Assembly: GCA_022414725.1 (NCBI GenBank)
Contig: CM039467.1
Coordinates: 16,130,043-16,194,042, forward strand
Length of the DNA stretch: 64,000 nt
Source of the DNA: Microglena sp. YARC
Taxonomy: Eukaryota > Chlorophyta > Chlorophyceae > Chlamydomonadales > Chlamydomonadaceae
Reading direction: 5' to 3'
Both the position numbers and the translations under genes were made by a program. The notes under the pieces are model-generated. The model saw nothing but the letters and a program-made list of their open reading frames with translations. It had not been told where the DNA came from and did no database searches. This document shows, in pieces, positions 51,998-62,639 of the stretch (position 1 is the first letter of the stretch; every line of letters starts with the position of its first letter).

Positions 51998-53399
51998 GTG
52001 AGCTCTGTCCTATTCTCTTGCACCTCGAAATTTTCTAACGTCTGTAGCCCGAGCCTGTCTGAGGGTGTCTGGCATGTTGATTCTGGAGCTGGAATGTCTA
52101 TCACAGGTGATCTTTCTTTGTTCACTGTGTATCATGCTTCTGAGGATGGGCCAGCAGTTAAATTTGGTGATGGTGTGGTTCAACGGTCAGCGGGTATGGG
52201 ATCCATTGTGTTATGTAGTGATTGGTTACCAACATCCATCACCTTAACTGATGTTCTCTACATACCTCACAGTCCGGTCAACCTCCTGTCAGTAAATGCT
52301 GTGGCTCATGCTCATAACTGCAAGATATCTTTTGATAGTCTTAGTTGTACGGCCACTCAGGGCTCTTCTGTGCTCTGGTCTTTCCCTGCCTCCAGTGATG
52401 GTGTTGACAAATTTACCTGTAGACCTTGTAACACCCCTCGAGGCCGTTTGTTTAGTGCTGACCATTACCCTGTTTTTGCACTTGATGTTGATGAGGATGG
52501 TGGAGTTGTTATCCCTACCACCCCTGAATGGCTGTGGCATAGGCGGCTGGGTCACCCTGGCTATGACGCCATGCACAAGCTCGTCAGATATGGTTTGGTT
52601 AACAACTTACCCCTCACTCTCAAGCAGGTAAAGAAACTGGCTAAGATCCCATGTGATGCTTGTCAGAAGGCTAAGGCAAAACGTCTGCCTTTTCCTAAAG
52701 AAAGCAACACTAAGATCCGTGCACCTTTACAACGGCTTCACTTGGACATCATGGGACCATTTCATGTTAGGGGCTTGCGTGGGGAGTTTTATGTTCTGTG
52801 CCTCACAGACCAATACTCTGGCTATGCTGAGGTATTGTGCTTGAGGACCAAGGATGAAGCTCCCTTGGCAGTTCAGACAGTCATCCTCAGATGGATGACT
52901 CAGCTACATGGGTTTGTTTTTAAGTGTCTTAGGTCTGACAGGGCTAAGGAATTTCTAGTGAAGTGGTTCGAGGATTGGTTAGAATCGGTTGGTGCTGTAT
53001 GAATTATCGATGGCATACACTGCACAGCAGAATGCAACTGTGGAAAGGTACAATGGGGTCTTGCAGAACATAGCTAGGAGTATCCACTTGGAGTCTAAAC
53101 TAGCTAAGTCTTTCTGGCCCTATGCCTTCCTAGCTGCTTGTTACCTTCGTAATCGGCTGCCCAATCAGGGTGACAAGACTCCTTATGAGTTGTTCTTTGG
53201 GGTTCTACCTGATGTGTCGTTGTTGCGTGTGTTTGGTTGCCCTTGCTATGTTACATTAGTCAACGGGAAGAAACGCAACAAGCTAGACGAAAGGGCGTTA
53301 TCTGGTAGACTGGTTGGGTATTCTCTGGTGAGTAAGGGTTATTTTGTTTGGGTTCCTAAGTTGCGCCAGGTAGTAGAGAGTCGTGATGTACTCTTCTAC
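51998..53399 (+). CDS. Copia-1 protease and integrase, one frameshift, cut by LINE
   Basis: The protease active site VDSGAG is at 52076-52093. A GAG-pre-integrase zinc site follows (WHRRLGHPGYDAMHKL ... IPCDACQKAKAK, H-H-C-C type). The integrase core has HLDIMGPF (first Asp), RSDRAKEF (second Asp, where DNGGEF is usual) and QNATVERYN (Glu). The frame changes near 53000 between the second Asp and the Glu, so the enzyme is broken unless this is a base error. The coding sequence stops at about 53399 where the inverted LINE begins. Confidence 0.88.
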
Positions 53400-54520
53400 A
53401 TACATACATACATTACATACATTACATGTTAAAGTCTACTTGACACCGCGAGGGTGTATGAGACTCTGTGCTTTAAACAAAAAGAAAAAGCACCCACAAA
53501 GCAAAAAACCCCATTACATCAGGGGTGTGTCGAGGACAAACAAACCAAACTCCCAACCACCGTTTTGGTGGCGTAGGTATTAAACCCCTTAGAGCAGGAC
53601 CCAGATCTTAACCACTTACAGTGGCGGAGGTAAGAAGCTAACAAATGAGAAGTCTCAAGAAGAAAAAAAGGGATAATAAATTACGGTGCCACTAAGCAGT
53701 CCAGGGCTTCCTGTCTTGCTCTTCTACAAGTAGAAAGATAGTCGGCTAGGTTGCTCCAAAAAGACTTAGTGCCATTTCCATTCATAAAGGTTCTGAATGT
53801 GGAATCGCAGAATTCCACATTCCATACGGTTAAGTCGGTATCCTCATGGACATGCCTATAAATATCTGTAAACAGATTCTGGTACGGAGGCGAATATCAT
53901 TATAAAAAGGGCACTCAAACATATGCATTTCATCCTCAGTTTTTTGGAACCCACACATTTGACAGTGTCTCATTGAGCGAGGGATGTGTGCTCTATCCAC
54001 CACCCTCATTCTTTCTGTGTTCACCCAATGGGAACCCATTCTAAACTGTGCTATAGAACGAATCTGATCCTGCTTATGTAAGGCGGATGTAAAAGAATCA
54101 AGCCATTCTCATCATTGCTGTTGGCTGCGAACCATTTTTGGTATCGGAGGCGTTTAAAGCCAACCCTTCTCTCATCAGGATGTCTCTAACTGCATTGGTG
54201 TCACTTGGTACTTAAACCTCCATGACTCAAAAACTTCAGACATAATACCTTCGACATCGACAGCCTCCAAAATGTTGATGTTTTTACTGGATCCTAGCTT
54301 GTGGAGAGCACAAACGCAAGTCATGAACCCAGCCAGTGTTGGAGTCAAAAGATTCCTCAAGAGCCATTCTAATGAGATCCTCAGGTTCTTTATGTATGGT
54401 CTTGTTCCAGAAGCGCAAAGCTTGTTTAAGCCAAGCAAAACACAACGGGGTTCTACCCAGCTCTTCCATGATAATATTAGATGTAGTAGATTGGCAAACA
54501 CCCATTCTATTCACAGTTTA
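53400..54520 (-). mobile_element. 5'-truncated LINE (copy 2) inside Copia-1
   Basis: This is a minus-strand insertion with its tandem ATGTA tail at the left (53400-53430). It carries the same CCHC coding end as copy 1 (codons at 53830-54039, MCGFQKTEDEMHMFECPF). Further 5' it retains MEELGRTPLCFAWLKQALRF (54284-54514), a segment that follows reverse transcriptase in LINEs. Frames are shifted relative to each other. No clear target duplication could be found. Confidence 0.85.
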
Positions 54521-54924
54521 GCTATAACTGTATTCCTGGGCTATCTCCCTATGATGGGTCTCCGTATGTCTCTCGCATCCCTGCCGCTATCAACGGACAC
54601 ATGCCTGAGTCTGCGGTTAATTCCTTAGACCCTTTGCTAACCCCAATTGTCGACCGCTGTCCTGGTCATGGGATGACCTTGCGTCCCAGGTCAGGGGCTG
54701 ATGGTGCTGCATTGCGTGTGAAGGCACTGGGCGGGCGGGATTCCGATGTCCTTTCAGATAAGATTTTACCCGAATCTCAGGGGGTCGCCAGGCCCTCCTC
54801 TGCGCCACGTTTCGTCGGCGAAGCTCTAGGATTAGGACAGCCTCAGATCATAGTGGAGCCTGATTTTGGTCCATTGTCCACTAGTTGCCACCCCCCGTCC
54901 ACCTGTTAAGATGGCTCGCGGGCG
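54521..54924 (+). CDS. Copia-1 integrase C-terminal/linker region
   Basis: The open frame MPESAVNSLDPLLTPIVDRC (54601-54909) and its surroundings form the linker between integrase and reverse transcriptase. It resumes after the LINE. Copia linkers are poorly conserved, so the call rests on position. Confidence 0.6.
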
Positions 54925-56814
54925 TTGTTGATCCCTTCGCCTCCTGCCGTCCCTGGTGGTTTACACCGGACAAGGTTTTGTATTGATGCGGCCGTCACCG
55001 AGAGTGTGAGTGATGATCTTGAACACTGGTCCGGGTCAGATACTGCGTATGGCTGGGGTGTTCCAGTCGACCCAGGCTTCAATGACATAGAGGCAAATAA
55101 GGCCGGCCTTGTTCAACCAGGCAATAGTTCTGCACTGGGGGCTATACTACCGGTTACTGCTGATATTGCTGATATCCTCGCTGCTCATGTACAAGTAAAC
55201 TGCTTGTACGTGGGAGCATACATTTCCACCTCCACTGAATTAACCTATAAGGCTGCCATGCTTCCTACCAACCCTGACAGGGATCAATGGCTGCTTGCTA
55301 TGAAGGATGAGATGGCGTCCGTACATGCTCATGGTACTTGGGCACTCACTCCACAGCCTCCTAAGCAGAGGATCCTGTCTGGCAGGTGGTTATTTGTGAA
55401 GAAGGTTGGGGTTGATGGTTCTGTGCGCTTCAAGGCACGGTTTGTGGTCCGTGGTTTTCTGCAGCGTCCTGGGCTGGACTTTCATGACGTATATGCCCCC
55501 GTTTCCTCTAAAGCAGGTCTGAGGGTGCTCCTTGCTGCCATCACTCATAGGAAAATGTTTGTTCGGCAGCTGGACATCAAGACTGCATTTCTGAATGCTA
55601 AGCTAGAACCTGGTCTGGACCTGTACTGCCACCAGCCTGAGGGCTTTAAGGTACTTGGTCCTAACGGTGTTCCCCTTGTGTGCAAACTGATCAAGTCCCT
55701 TTATGGTTTGAAGCAGGCACCCAGGGCTTGGAGTATGGATGTCAAGCGGGTTTTGGTTGCACATGGGTTTACTATGTGCAAGGCAGAACCTGCTCTGTAT
55801 TTTAGGAGAGATTCTTGTGGTGGGTGGAGCTATGTCCTGACCTATGTTGATGATTTTATCTGTGCTTTTAGTGTGCTGGCTCTATATGAGTTGCTGATCA
55901 AGGCTATGGAGAAAGCTGGCTGGGAGGTCAAGGAGATGGGTGTACCGGTTCAGTTCCTCTCGTTGGACATGGCCGTTACACTTGACTCTGAAGGCAGGTG
56001 TGTACAGATCAACCTCTCCCAGCACTCCTACATTGTTGATCTGGTGGAGCAGTTTGGTCTTACTGCTGCTGCCAAGCCCAAGTTTGGTGCCCCTATGGCC
56101 AAGTGCACCGTCACTGACCCACCTGGGGACCCCCTGCCCTCTAATAGCCAGTACCTCTCTCTTGTCGGTGCTTTGCTATACCTGGCTACTTGCACCAGGC
56201 CTGATATTTCCTTTGCTGTTAGCTACCTGTCCAGGTTTTCTGCTCACCCTACCGTTCCCCTCTGGGGGGCTGCCAAGCGTTTGCTCTTGTATTTGAGGTC
56301 GCATTCCCACCTGGGGCTCACTTACACCCACAGCCCTGAGTTCTCTTTGACTGTCTTTAGTGACTCATCCTTTGCTGATGATGGGTCTGACAGGAGGTCT
56401 CAGACTGGCTTTGCTGTGATAGCTGGCGGGTGCATAGTGAACTGGATGAGCAAGAGGCAGCCTACTGTTGCTATTAGCTCTAGTGAGGCTGAGTATCAGG
56501 CCCTGTCTCAGGCTGCCAGGGAGGTGCAATGGTTGAAGAAGTTGAGGGTGGATCTGGGTCTGCCTTGTGATTTGGTTACCATTCAGGGTGACAACTTAGG
56601 GTCTCTGAGTTGGGCCAATGACTGGCAGCTCCTCCCTCGCAGCAAGCACATTGATGTTATTCATCACTACATCAAGGAGCTGGTGGAGGATGGTTCACTG
56701 GATGTTGCCTATGTTAACACCAAGGACAACTGTGCTGACCCCTTCACCAAGCCCCTTGATCCTGCTGTGTTCTGGCGGTTTGTCCGTATGCTTGGAATGA
56801 CCGCTTCTTCTTAG
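54925..56814 (+). CDS. Copia-1 reverse transcriptase and RNase H
   Basis: The 629-codon frame is intact. Motifs in order are WLLAMKDEMASVHAHGTW, GRWLFVKKVGVDGSVRFKAR, VRQLDIKTAFLNAKL (first Asp), LIKSLYGLKQAPRAW, YVDD (55843-55854), and RNase H elements VFSDSSFADD, ISSSEAEYQALSQAAREVQW and RSKHIDVIHHYIKE. The last is the usual C-terminal Copia signature. It ends 310 bases before the 3' LTR. The order protease-integrase-RT-RNase H defines the Copia superfamily. Confidence 0.96.
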   Translation: MLIPSPPAVPGGLHRTRFCIDAAVTESVSDDLEHWSGSDTAYGWGVPVDPGFNDIEANKAGLVQPGNSSALGAILPVTADIADILAAHVQVNCLYVGAYISTSTELTYKAAMLPTNPDRDQWLLAMKDEMASVHAHGTWALTPQPPKQRILSGRWLFVKKVGVDGSVRFKARFVVRGFLQRPGLDFHDVYAPVSSKAGLRVLLAAITHRKMFVRQLDIKTAFLNAKLEPGLDLYCHQPEGFKVLGPNGVPLVCKLIKSLYGLKQAPRAWSMDVKRVLVAHGFTMCKAEPALYFRRDSCGGWSYVLTYVDDFICAFSVLALYELLIKAMEKAGWEVKEMGVPVQFLSLDMAVTLDSEGRCVQINLSQHSYIVDLVEQFGLTAAAKPKFGAPMAKCTVTDPPGDPLPSNSQYLSLVGALLYLATCTRPDISFAVSYLSRFSAHPTVPLWGAAKRLLLYLRSHSHLGLTYTHSPEFSLTVFSDSSFADDGSDRRSQTGFAVIAGGCIVNWMSKRQPTVAISSSEAEYQALSQAAREVQWLKKLRVDLGLPCDLVTIQGDNLGSLSWANDWQLLPRSKHIDVIHHYIKELVEDGSLDVAYVNTKDNCADPFTKPLDPAVFWRFVRMLGMTASS

Positions 56815-57123
56815 GGTCAATTTTTTTGTTACGTCGGTTTCTTTGGTTATCATTGTTTGGCATTAGGTTCCTATTCCCGGATCGGGTTTTCTATACCGTT
56901 GTTACCCATCTTTGGTATTCGGTTTTCATCTTTTTCTCCCTTGGCAAATTTTGGTTTTTGCCTTGTTTCATTCCTTCCCTTACGCCCTTTGGGTTCCATT
57001 TGAAGTTCTCTCGATTTTTCGGAGTTCTTTGATTTTTTTTTTTTATCTGTTACATATAGTTCTATGTCACCAGTGCCATAGGTGGAGAAGTAGTATTGTA
57101 TGTCACCTGTGTCATAGGTGGAG

Positions 57124-57468
57124 TGTCAGCATGAATTGCGGTGCTCTCACGCGTTTTATGCCTTGGTGACTACTTGTGTACTCCCTTAGAACTATCGGTC
57201 CTGACAGTACTATGTCAGCTTCCCGTAGACTGTGTCATTCTTCATGACACTGTGACGACTTCCTGTTGACTGCGTCATAGGTTCTTCTGACACGCGCTGT
57301 CTAGCCTGTACCCTGATCAGGTTCCAGGCTACCGCCCCTTTCCTCCGCTGGTGTCCCTTTATGGTTCCCCAGTCTTTTGTAATGTTATTCTCGTCTCCGT
57401 GTATAGATTGGTGCGTCTGTTCCCTGCTTTCATCTCTGTCTACTCTACGGAGCGCATACAAGCTAATA
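57124..57468 (+). mobile_element. Copia-1 3' LTR (345 bases)
   Basis: This is the same length and ends as the 5' LTR, preceded by a purine-rich aggtggag. A doubled tcataggtggag segment just upstream may mark the polypurine tract. It is followed by the aaccc target duplication. Confidence 0.96.
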
Positions 57469-57473
57469 AACCC
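57469..57473 (+). repeat. Target site duplication, right (aaccc)
   Basis: It matches 49417-49421 exactly. Confidence 0.93.
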
Positions 57474-58012
57474 TTCCGCCGTTGCTTCTGAGCTGTTACA
57501 CTGGTTACGGAGCTAGTCGCGCTTCCAGCGATTCGCGCTTTCCATTGCGCAACTCCACGTTTTCAGATTTCCGAATTTCACTTTCGTTCAATTTTCGCTC
57601 TCAGTTTTTTTCCTCTACTTCTATCCTTTCCTTATCTAGTAATTAGTCTGCGGTAGGGCAGCTAAGCGGACCGCATCTGCATCGAAGGCCGAGGCCAATT
57701 TGAGAGTCCGCACTGCGTCTCCAGTCCCCCCCCCGGGTATCGCCGAAGCTCTAGGGTTGGATCTTATCCCCCCAGTTGCTAGATCGCTGAGACAGAGGTC
57801 ACCCCTGTATCCAATCCGCTCATGACTGATGCTCCACACGGACCATCAGGCGTGCTGCCTCCGAATCTCGGACCATCTGGCGTACTGCCTTCGGGCGACG
57901 ATCCGGCCGTCGTACAGCTTCGCGTTCGCGGACCATCTAACGGTCCGCAATTCCGCTCGGCAGTTGACGCAACTTCTCAGCCACCACTCGGGGAACGACC
58001 CGTTTTGCGCGT
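57474..58012 (+). mobile_element. Right end of LTR C and start of its internal region
   Basis: 57474-57500 completes LTR C (ending gctgttaca). A primer-binding-like ctggttacggagc follows, then about 500 bases with an Ala/Ser/Arg-rich + strand frame (57650-57820, with PPGIAEALGLDLIPPVARSL) that may be the start of a gag. It ends where the inverted Copia-2 begins. Confidence 0.5.
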
Positions 58013-60463
58013 TTTGCCAAGGCCATGGGCACCGGATTGGTAACCGGTGCACCAGGCTTGGTCTTACGCAGGTGCGGATGCTTCGTGAAACAGCGATCCT
58101 CCGAGTGGGTCGTCTTGCTGAGGCATGGGCCCCAAGTGCAATCCAGACGCCGCTTGTTGGAACCGGAACCCTGAGAACCAGATCCCTGCCCACGCTGAAT
58201 CGCAGCATTGGCAGGAACCTAGGGAGCGTCCCGGGACCAACCAGGATGCCTGGAGTCGGACCTGGGGAGAGCAATGTTCAAAATGTCGAGAGACCTATAT
58301 GCCTCCAGACAAGACCAGTAATCGACAGCCTGTCTGTTAGCCAACATCATATCGTACTGGATCCGCAGCGATTCAAATCGGATCAAACGGATCCCATTCA
58401 CAATGGTTTCCATGGCGTGGCGCTGAGTGACGGGATGTCCAGCACTGCGGAGGTCAGTGCACAGACTGCGAACCATGCGAAAGAAATCATCGACACGGTC
58501 AGAAGGGCCCATGTGCGCATTATGAAGTTCGATACGCATGAGAGGGACTCTAGAGGCAAGGGCATCAGACTGCGTCTTCCGGATATCCAAAAGGATATCC
58601 TGAGGGGTGGCAAAGTCCTGGTATACCTTGACCATATCGTCCTCCATGTTCGCGAGCATCATAGTTAAACACATGAACTCCTGACGTTCGAGAGGCAGTG
58701 CACTGAACCCCAACAGTGCAGGATCAAACCGAGACTCACCATGAATGAGAGGTATTAGACCCAGCTCCAATCGCAGAAGGGACAGGAGCCAAGGACCTAC
58801 GAATGTCCATGAAATACTCCGCAGCAAGACCAGCGTCAAGAGCGCGCTGGTCGTCTATGTTTCCTAATCACAGGAATGGACCTCGCAACACTCATAAGCA
58901 GCTCGAAATCTGGCTAACAGGACACAGAGGGACAGGCACTCGCACAGACTGATAACCAAGCTTCTCGTGATCACTACGCCTCGTACCACCAAAGGAAACA
59001 CCATGATCTGGGGGATACAGAATCCCAGAAGTGACTGGACCAAGAAAAGAACGACACCTGGTACCAAGCTCAGAGAAAGCCATCACTCGGCGATGCCTCA
59101 GCTTCACACTAACATTTGCCCATTGTAGCCTGCATATCCATCCGACCGTACAAAGAGCGGTTCAAGGACTCACCATCCCGTCGATCCATGTTGATCAGGC
59201 GGTAGTCCCGAAGGTTCAAAGTCGGAGGAGATCCGCCAGTGAGCAGATGCTCCCAAGATGCGCAAGACCGCGTATGCAGCATAGAGGAGGGCCAGGGGCA
59301 GGAGGCAGCTCCACCGGCGGAGGCGGAGGGGTTCCAGGAGGCACCAGCAGCAGAGGTGCGTGCAGAGGAAACAGCAGCCTCGCGAGAGCGAGTGTGGTAG
59401 CCAGGGAGGCCACGCTCCATGGGGGCAGATGCAGAGGAAAAGAAGCAAAAGCCCTTCAAGAAAGTGGCTTAGCCACCTCCGGGTAAGCCGGGGGAACAGG
59501 CTCAAAGGGAGGCGCCGACGAAGGCTGAGGCTGATACACAGGCGAAAAGCTCTCGATTTAGGCATCTGCTGATCAGGAGGCTCATACACCGGCGAAACAG
59601 CGGAAGTCTCAAAGACACGAGTGGCAGCAGCAGATGGAGTCACGCCACCGAAGTCAGCACTCGTAGCACTCTTCAAGTCCTCCTCATCATCAGTAGTAGT
59701 AGAGTAGTCTTCATCATAATTGAAAGGGACGAAAGGAGGCTGCGGGTCTGATGCACAACGGATGATCTGTGTCTGTACACAACACAGCTTCATCAGGACA
59801 TCCTCAACATCAGAGGAAAGGCGTCGAACATTGAGAGAAGGAACCGTAAAGTTGGAGATTGATCGGGGGGGGGTTACTTCCTTGATGGCGGAAGGACCCT
59901 CCTCTCCGGCAGCAGAGGCCGCTGACGCGCAGTCGTCTAGCCAATCTAGAGGAACCTTCACCCCCGTTGGAGGATTCGGTCGCATCCATTGCTCACAATG
60001 ACACTGCGGATCCCACGAGCCCATGAAACACCATTAAGTTTGGTAAGTTTCACAAAGCCGGCAGGAGGCCCTCGCGGAAGTTGCATTATCAAAGCAGTGG
60101 TAGTGATGAGGAGCCCAATAACCTATCAGCTTGAAATCACTCCGGTAGAGTGGACAGTAGATTAAAGCAGCGGAACAGACGCACCAATCTATACACGGAG
60201 ACAAGGATAACGTTACAGACACAGGAGACCCATAAAGGGGCACCTGTGGTGAAAGGAGACGGTAGACAGGAACCTAACAGGGTACAGATCAGACCGTATG
60301 AGACAGGAGATCAGAACGTAGGTGACAGGAAGCTGCCACTGAGTCATCTCAAGATGACTCAGTCCCACGGGAAGCTGGCTCAGGAGAGCCGATAGTTCTA
60401 TGGGAGTACATAAGTAGTCACCAAGTCATAAAACGCGTGAGAGCACCGCTATACATGCTGATA
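58013..60463 (-). mobile_element. Copia-2: inverted, truncated copy with 5' LTR and gag only
   Basis: The minus-strand LTR at 60463-60124 resembles the Copia-1 LTR (accaagtcataaaacgcgtg and following) but is clearly diverged. gag follows as fragments in several frames: 60024-59170 (VPLDWLDDCASAASAAGEEG), then 58839-58219 (MMLANMEDDMVKVYQDFATP, CTDLRSAGHPVTQRHAMETI). Homology to Copia-1 ends at about 58013, corresponding to about 51930 there. Protease, integrase and RT are missing. It is a dead copy of the same family and older than Copia-1. Confidence 0.88.
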
Positions 60464-60768
60464 GTAAAGGTTCCCGTTCGGTTGCGCAGTTGCGCCTATC
60501 AGGTTAATGACTAATGGTGTACGGAAGGCGCTCCGCGTGTCCTAGAGCATGACTCAGTGATCACGTGATCAGTGGCCACGTGGGTGGACTCTTTGACGGA
60601 ATTCGAACGCACTGCAGCTTTCCGGACGTCCAACTTGAATGCGTTGCATTGCGATAGTAGCGCATAATAGACGCTTCCTCGTCGATTTAGAGGATCGGGA
60701 CGTGGACGATTGTGGACCGTTTATTCTGCGTTGACTGTCCAGTCGCAGAGCTGTCATAATATGTTCAT
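60464..60768. other. Spacer without recognised features
   Basis: The sequence lies between the Copia-2 LTR and the 55-base repeats. Nothing is recognised. tgatcacgtgatca at about 60560 is palindromic. Confidence 0.4.
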
Positions 60769-61186
60769 TCTGGCGCAACTCTTTAGTCTGGGTTTAGTTC
60801 ATTGCGTTTCTCAAAGGATGTAGTCTGGCGCAACTCTTTAGTCTGGGTTTAGTTCATTGCGTTTCTCAAAGGATGTAGTCTGGCGCAACTCTTTAGTCTG
60901 GGTTGAGTTCATTGCGTTTCTCAAAGGATGTAGTCTGGCGCAACTCTTTAGTCTAGGTTGAGTTCATTGCGTTTCTCAAAGACTGTAGTCTGGCGCAACT
61001 CTTTAGTCTGGGTTGAGTTCATTGCGTTTCTCTAAGGATGTAGTCTGGCGCAACTCTTTAGTCTGGGTTGAGTCCATTGCGTTTCTCCAAGGATGCAGTC
61101 TGGCACAACTCTTTAGTCCGGGTTGAGTTCATTGCGTTTCTCAAAGGATGTAGTCTGGCGCAACTCTTTAGTCTGGAATGAGATTG
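60769..61186. repeat. 55-base tandem repeat, seven and a half copies
   Basis: The unit reads tctggcgcaactctttagtc, then tgggttgagttcattgcgtt, then tctcaaaggatgtag. Starts fall at 60769, 60824, 60879, 60934, 60989, 61044, 61099 and 61154 without any length change, with only one to four substitutions per copy. Confidence 0.98.
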
Positions 61187-62600
61187 GGGCACTTTACAAG
61201 CATAAAATATCCATGCAACAAATCATGTATGTCAGTTTACAATCAAGGGGTGAGCCCTGACAAGTCTATAAACTGTTAAATCCACTCGGGGTGCTTTCAA
61301 AGTTCTCACCCCAAGAAATCCTAAGAGTACACGTGACATTCCATCAAGAAGTGCTGTTCATCCTCTACTACTAAGAGGATATTCTCCGTCCAGCATCCCC
61401 ATTTCACAGCATATACAATTTAGAGGGATATACCACGACCCCATGTGTCAGATTCGATATTTTTCGGAGTGTCTATCACAAGGATCTCTATGCATCCAAC
61501 CAAATATGTATGTCAATAGCATGTAGGACAAGTCTGATCAGGTCCAATATGAAACCTGCATAACCCAAGGTATACCCAACCTAATAGGAGGCAAGGAAGG
61601 AGGCATGAAGGTACTCCAACTGCCGGAGGTGTGGCAACCTAACCACTGAGGCAAGAAATGTGACAAGCAAGGAAAACCAACCGCTAGGAGAGTCAAGGAA
61701 GAGGACCAGACAGTCCACATGACGACATAGAGAGTCAAAGAAGAAAACTAGCAAGTACAACCGACCGCATAGAGAGGGAAGGAAGGGGGCTAGCAAGTCA
61801 ACCCGATCACCATTTCTCTCCGTCCTTGCTGAATCTATATCTGTACATCATCAGCATTTGTAGTTACTTCATGCCAGCAATCTTGCCATTCCGATTACAT
61901 CCATCCCTCCTCTTGGCCTGCAAGACATGCATACACGGAAGGAGATTCATACATACATTCGCAAGCCAGTCAGATAATCAGGTACTATGTTAGTTAATTG
62001 ATAATTATATAGATAGTTACCAATAGCTAGTTCAGATGCCTAGATGTTGCCAACTCGCCCAGAAGGCTGAGAGTCTGGTGAATGCAGATGAACTAGCTTG
62101 CAAGCTCGTTCTGGTCCATTCAGATTTGTATCTAGTTATGAAGGTGTGTTTCAGAAGCATGCGGGTCAGGTGAATACATATTTGTATCCTTGCAAGCTAG
62201 TTCAGGTGCCTACACATGGCAATTTAGTAATGAAGTATAACAATAATGTGATTGCATATTGACCATCTTGCAAGCTAAATAGTTTTCAATGTCACTGACA
62301 TGGCCTCTACTTAGTTGCCAAACTGTGTGCCGTCTTGAGGTACAAACAGAGTCCGACTGCATTTCAGGCATAACGAGAAAATTTGAGATTATGGTGGTAA
62401 GCAGGAATTTGCTAACACTAATAGGGCCCAGTGAAAACAGATTAACCAACTTGCAAGCTGCCAGCAGGTAACTGCCCGGCCTAGAAGGTTGACATCAGGT
62501 ACCAGATGAATCAAATGTTGCCCATTTAATCAAGTGAATTAATTCCCTTGGCTATACAACGTCGCAAAATGTGCCGCACCTGCATTGAGAGGGGGCAATA
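61187..62600. other. 1.4 kb without a recognised gene
   Basis: Only short frames occur. A cttgcaagct word recurs at about 62097, 62188, 62268 and 62449 with similar neighbourhoods (agttcaggtgcct), suggesting a decayed repeat. Nothing else is supported. Confidence 0.5.
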
Positions 62601-62639
62601 ATCCTGCTAGCGATAAGAGCACAGGTCCCTGCAAATAAA

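Noticed and set aside
57636..57839. Minus-strand 67-codon frame next to LTR C
   Set aside because: It is short, without motif, and opposite to the inferred direction of element C.
58006..58050. Zinc-knuckle-like C-x2-C-x4-H-x5-C on the + strand
   Set aside because: Most of it lies in DNA homologous to Copia gag on the opposite strand, so it is antisense and most likely chance.
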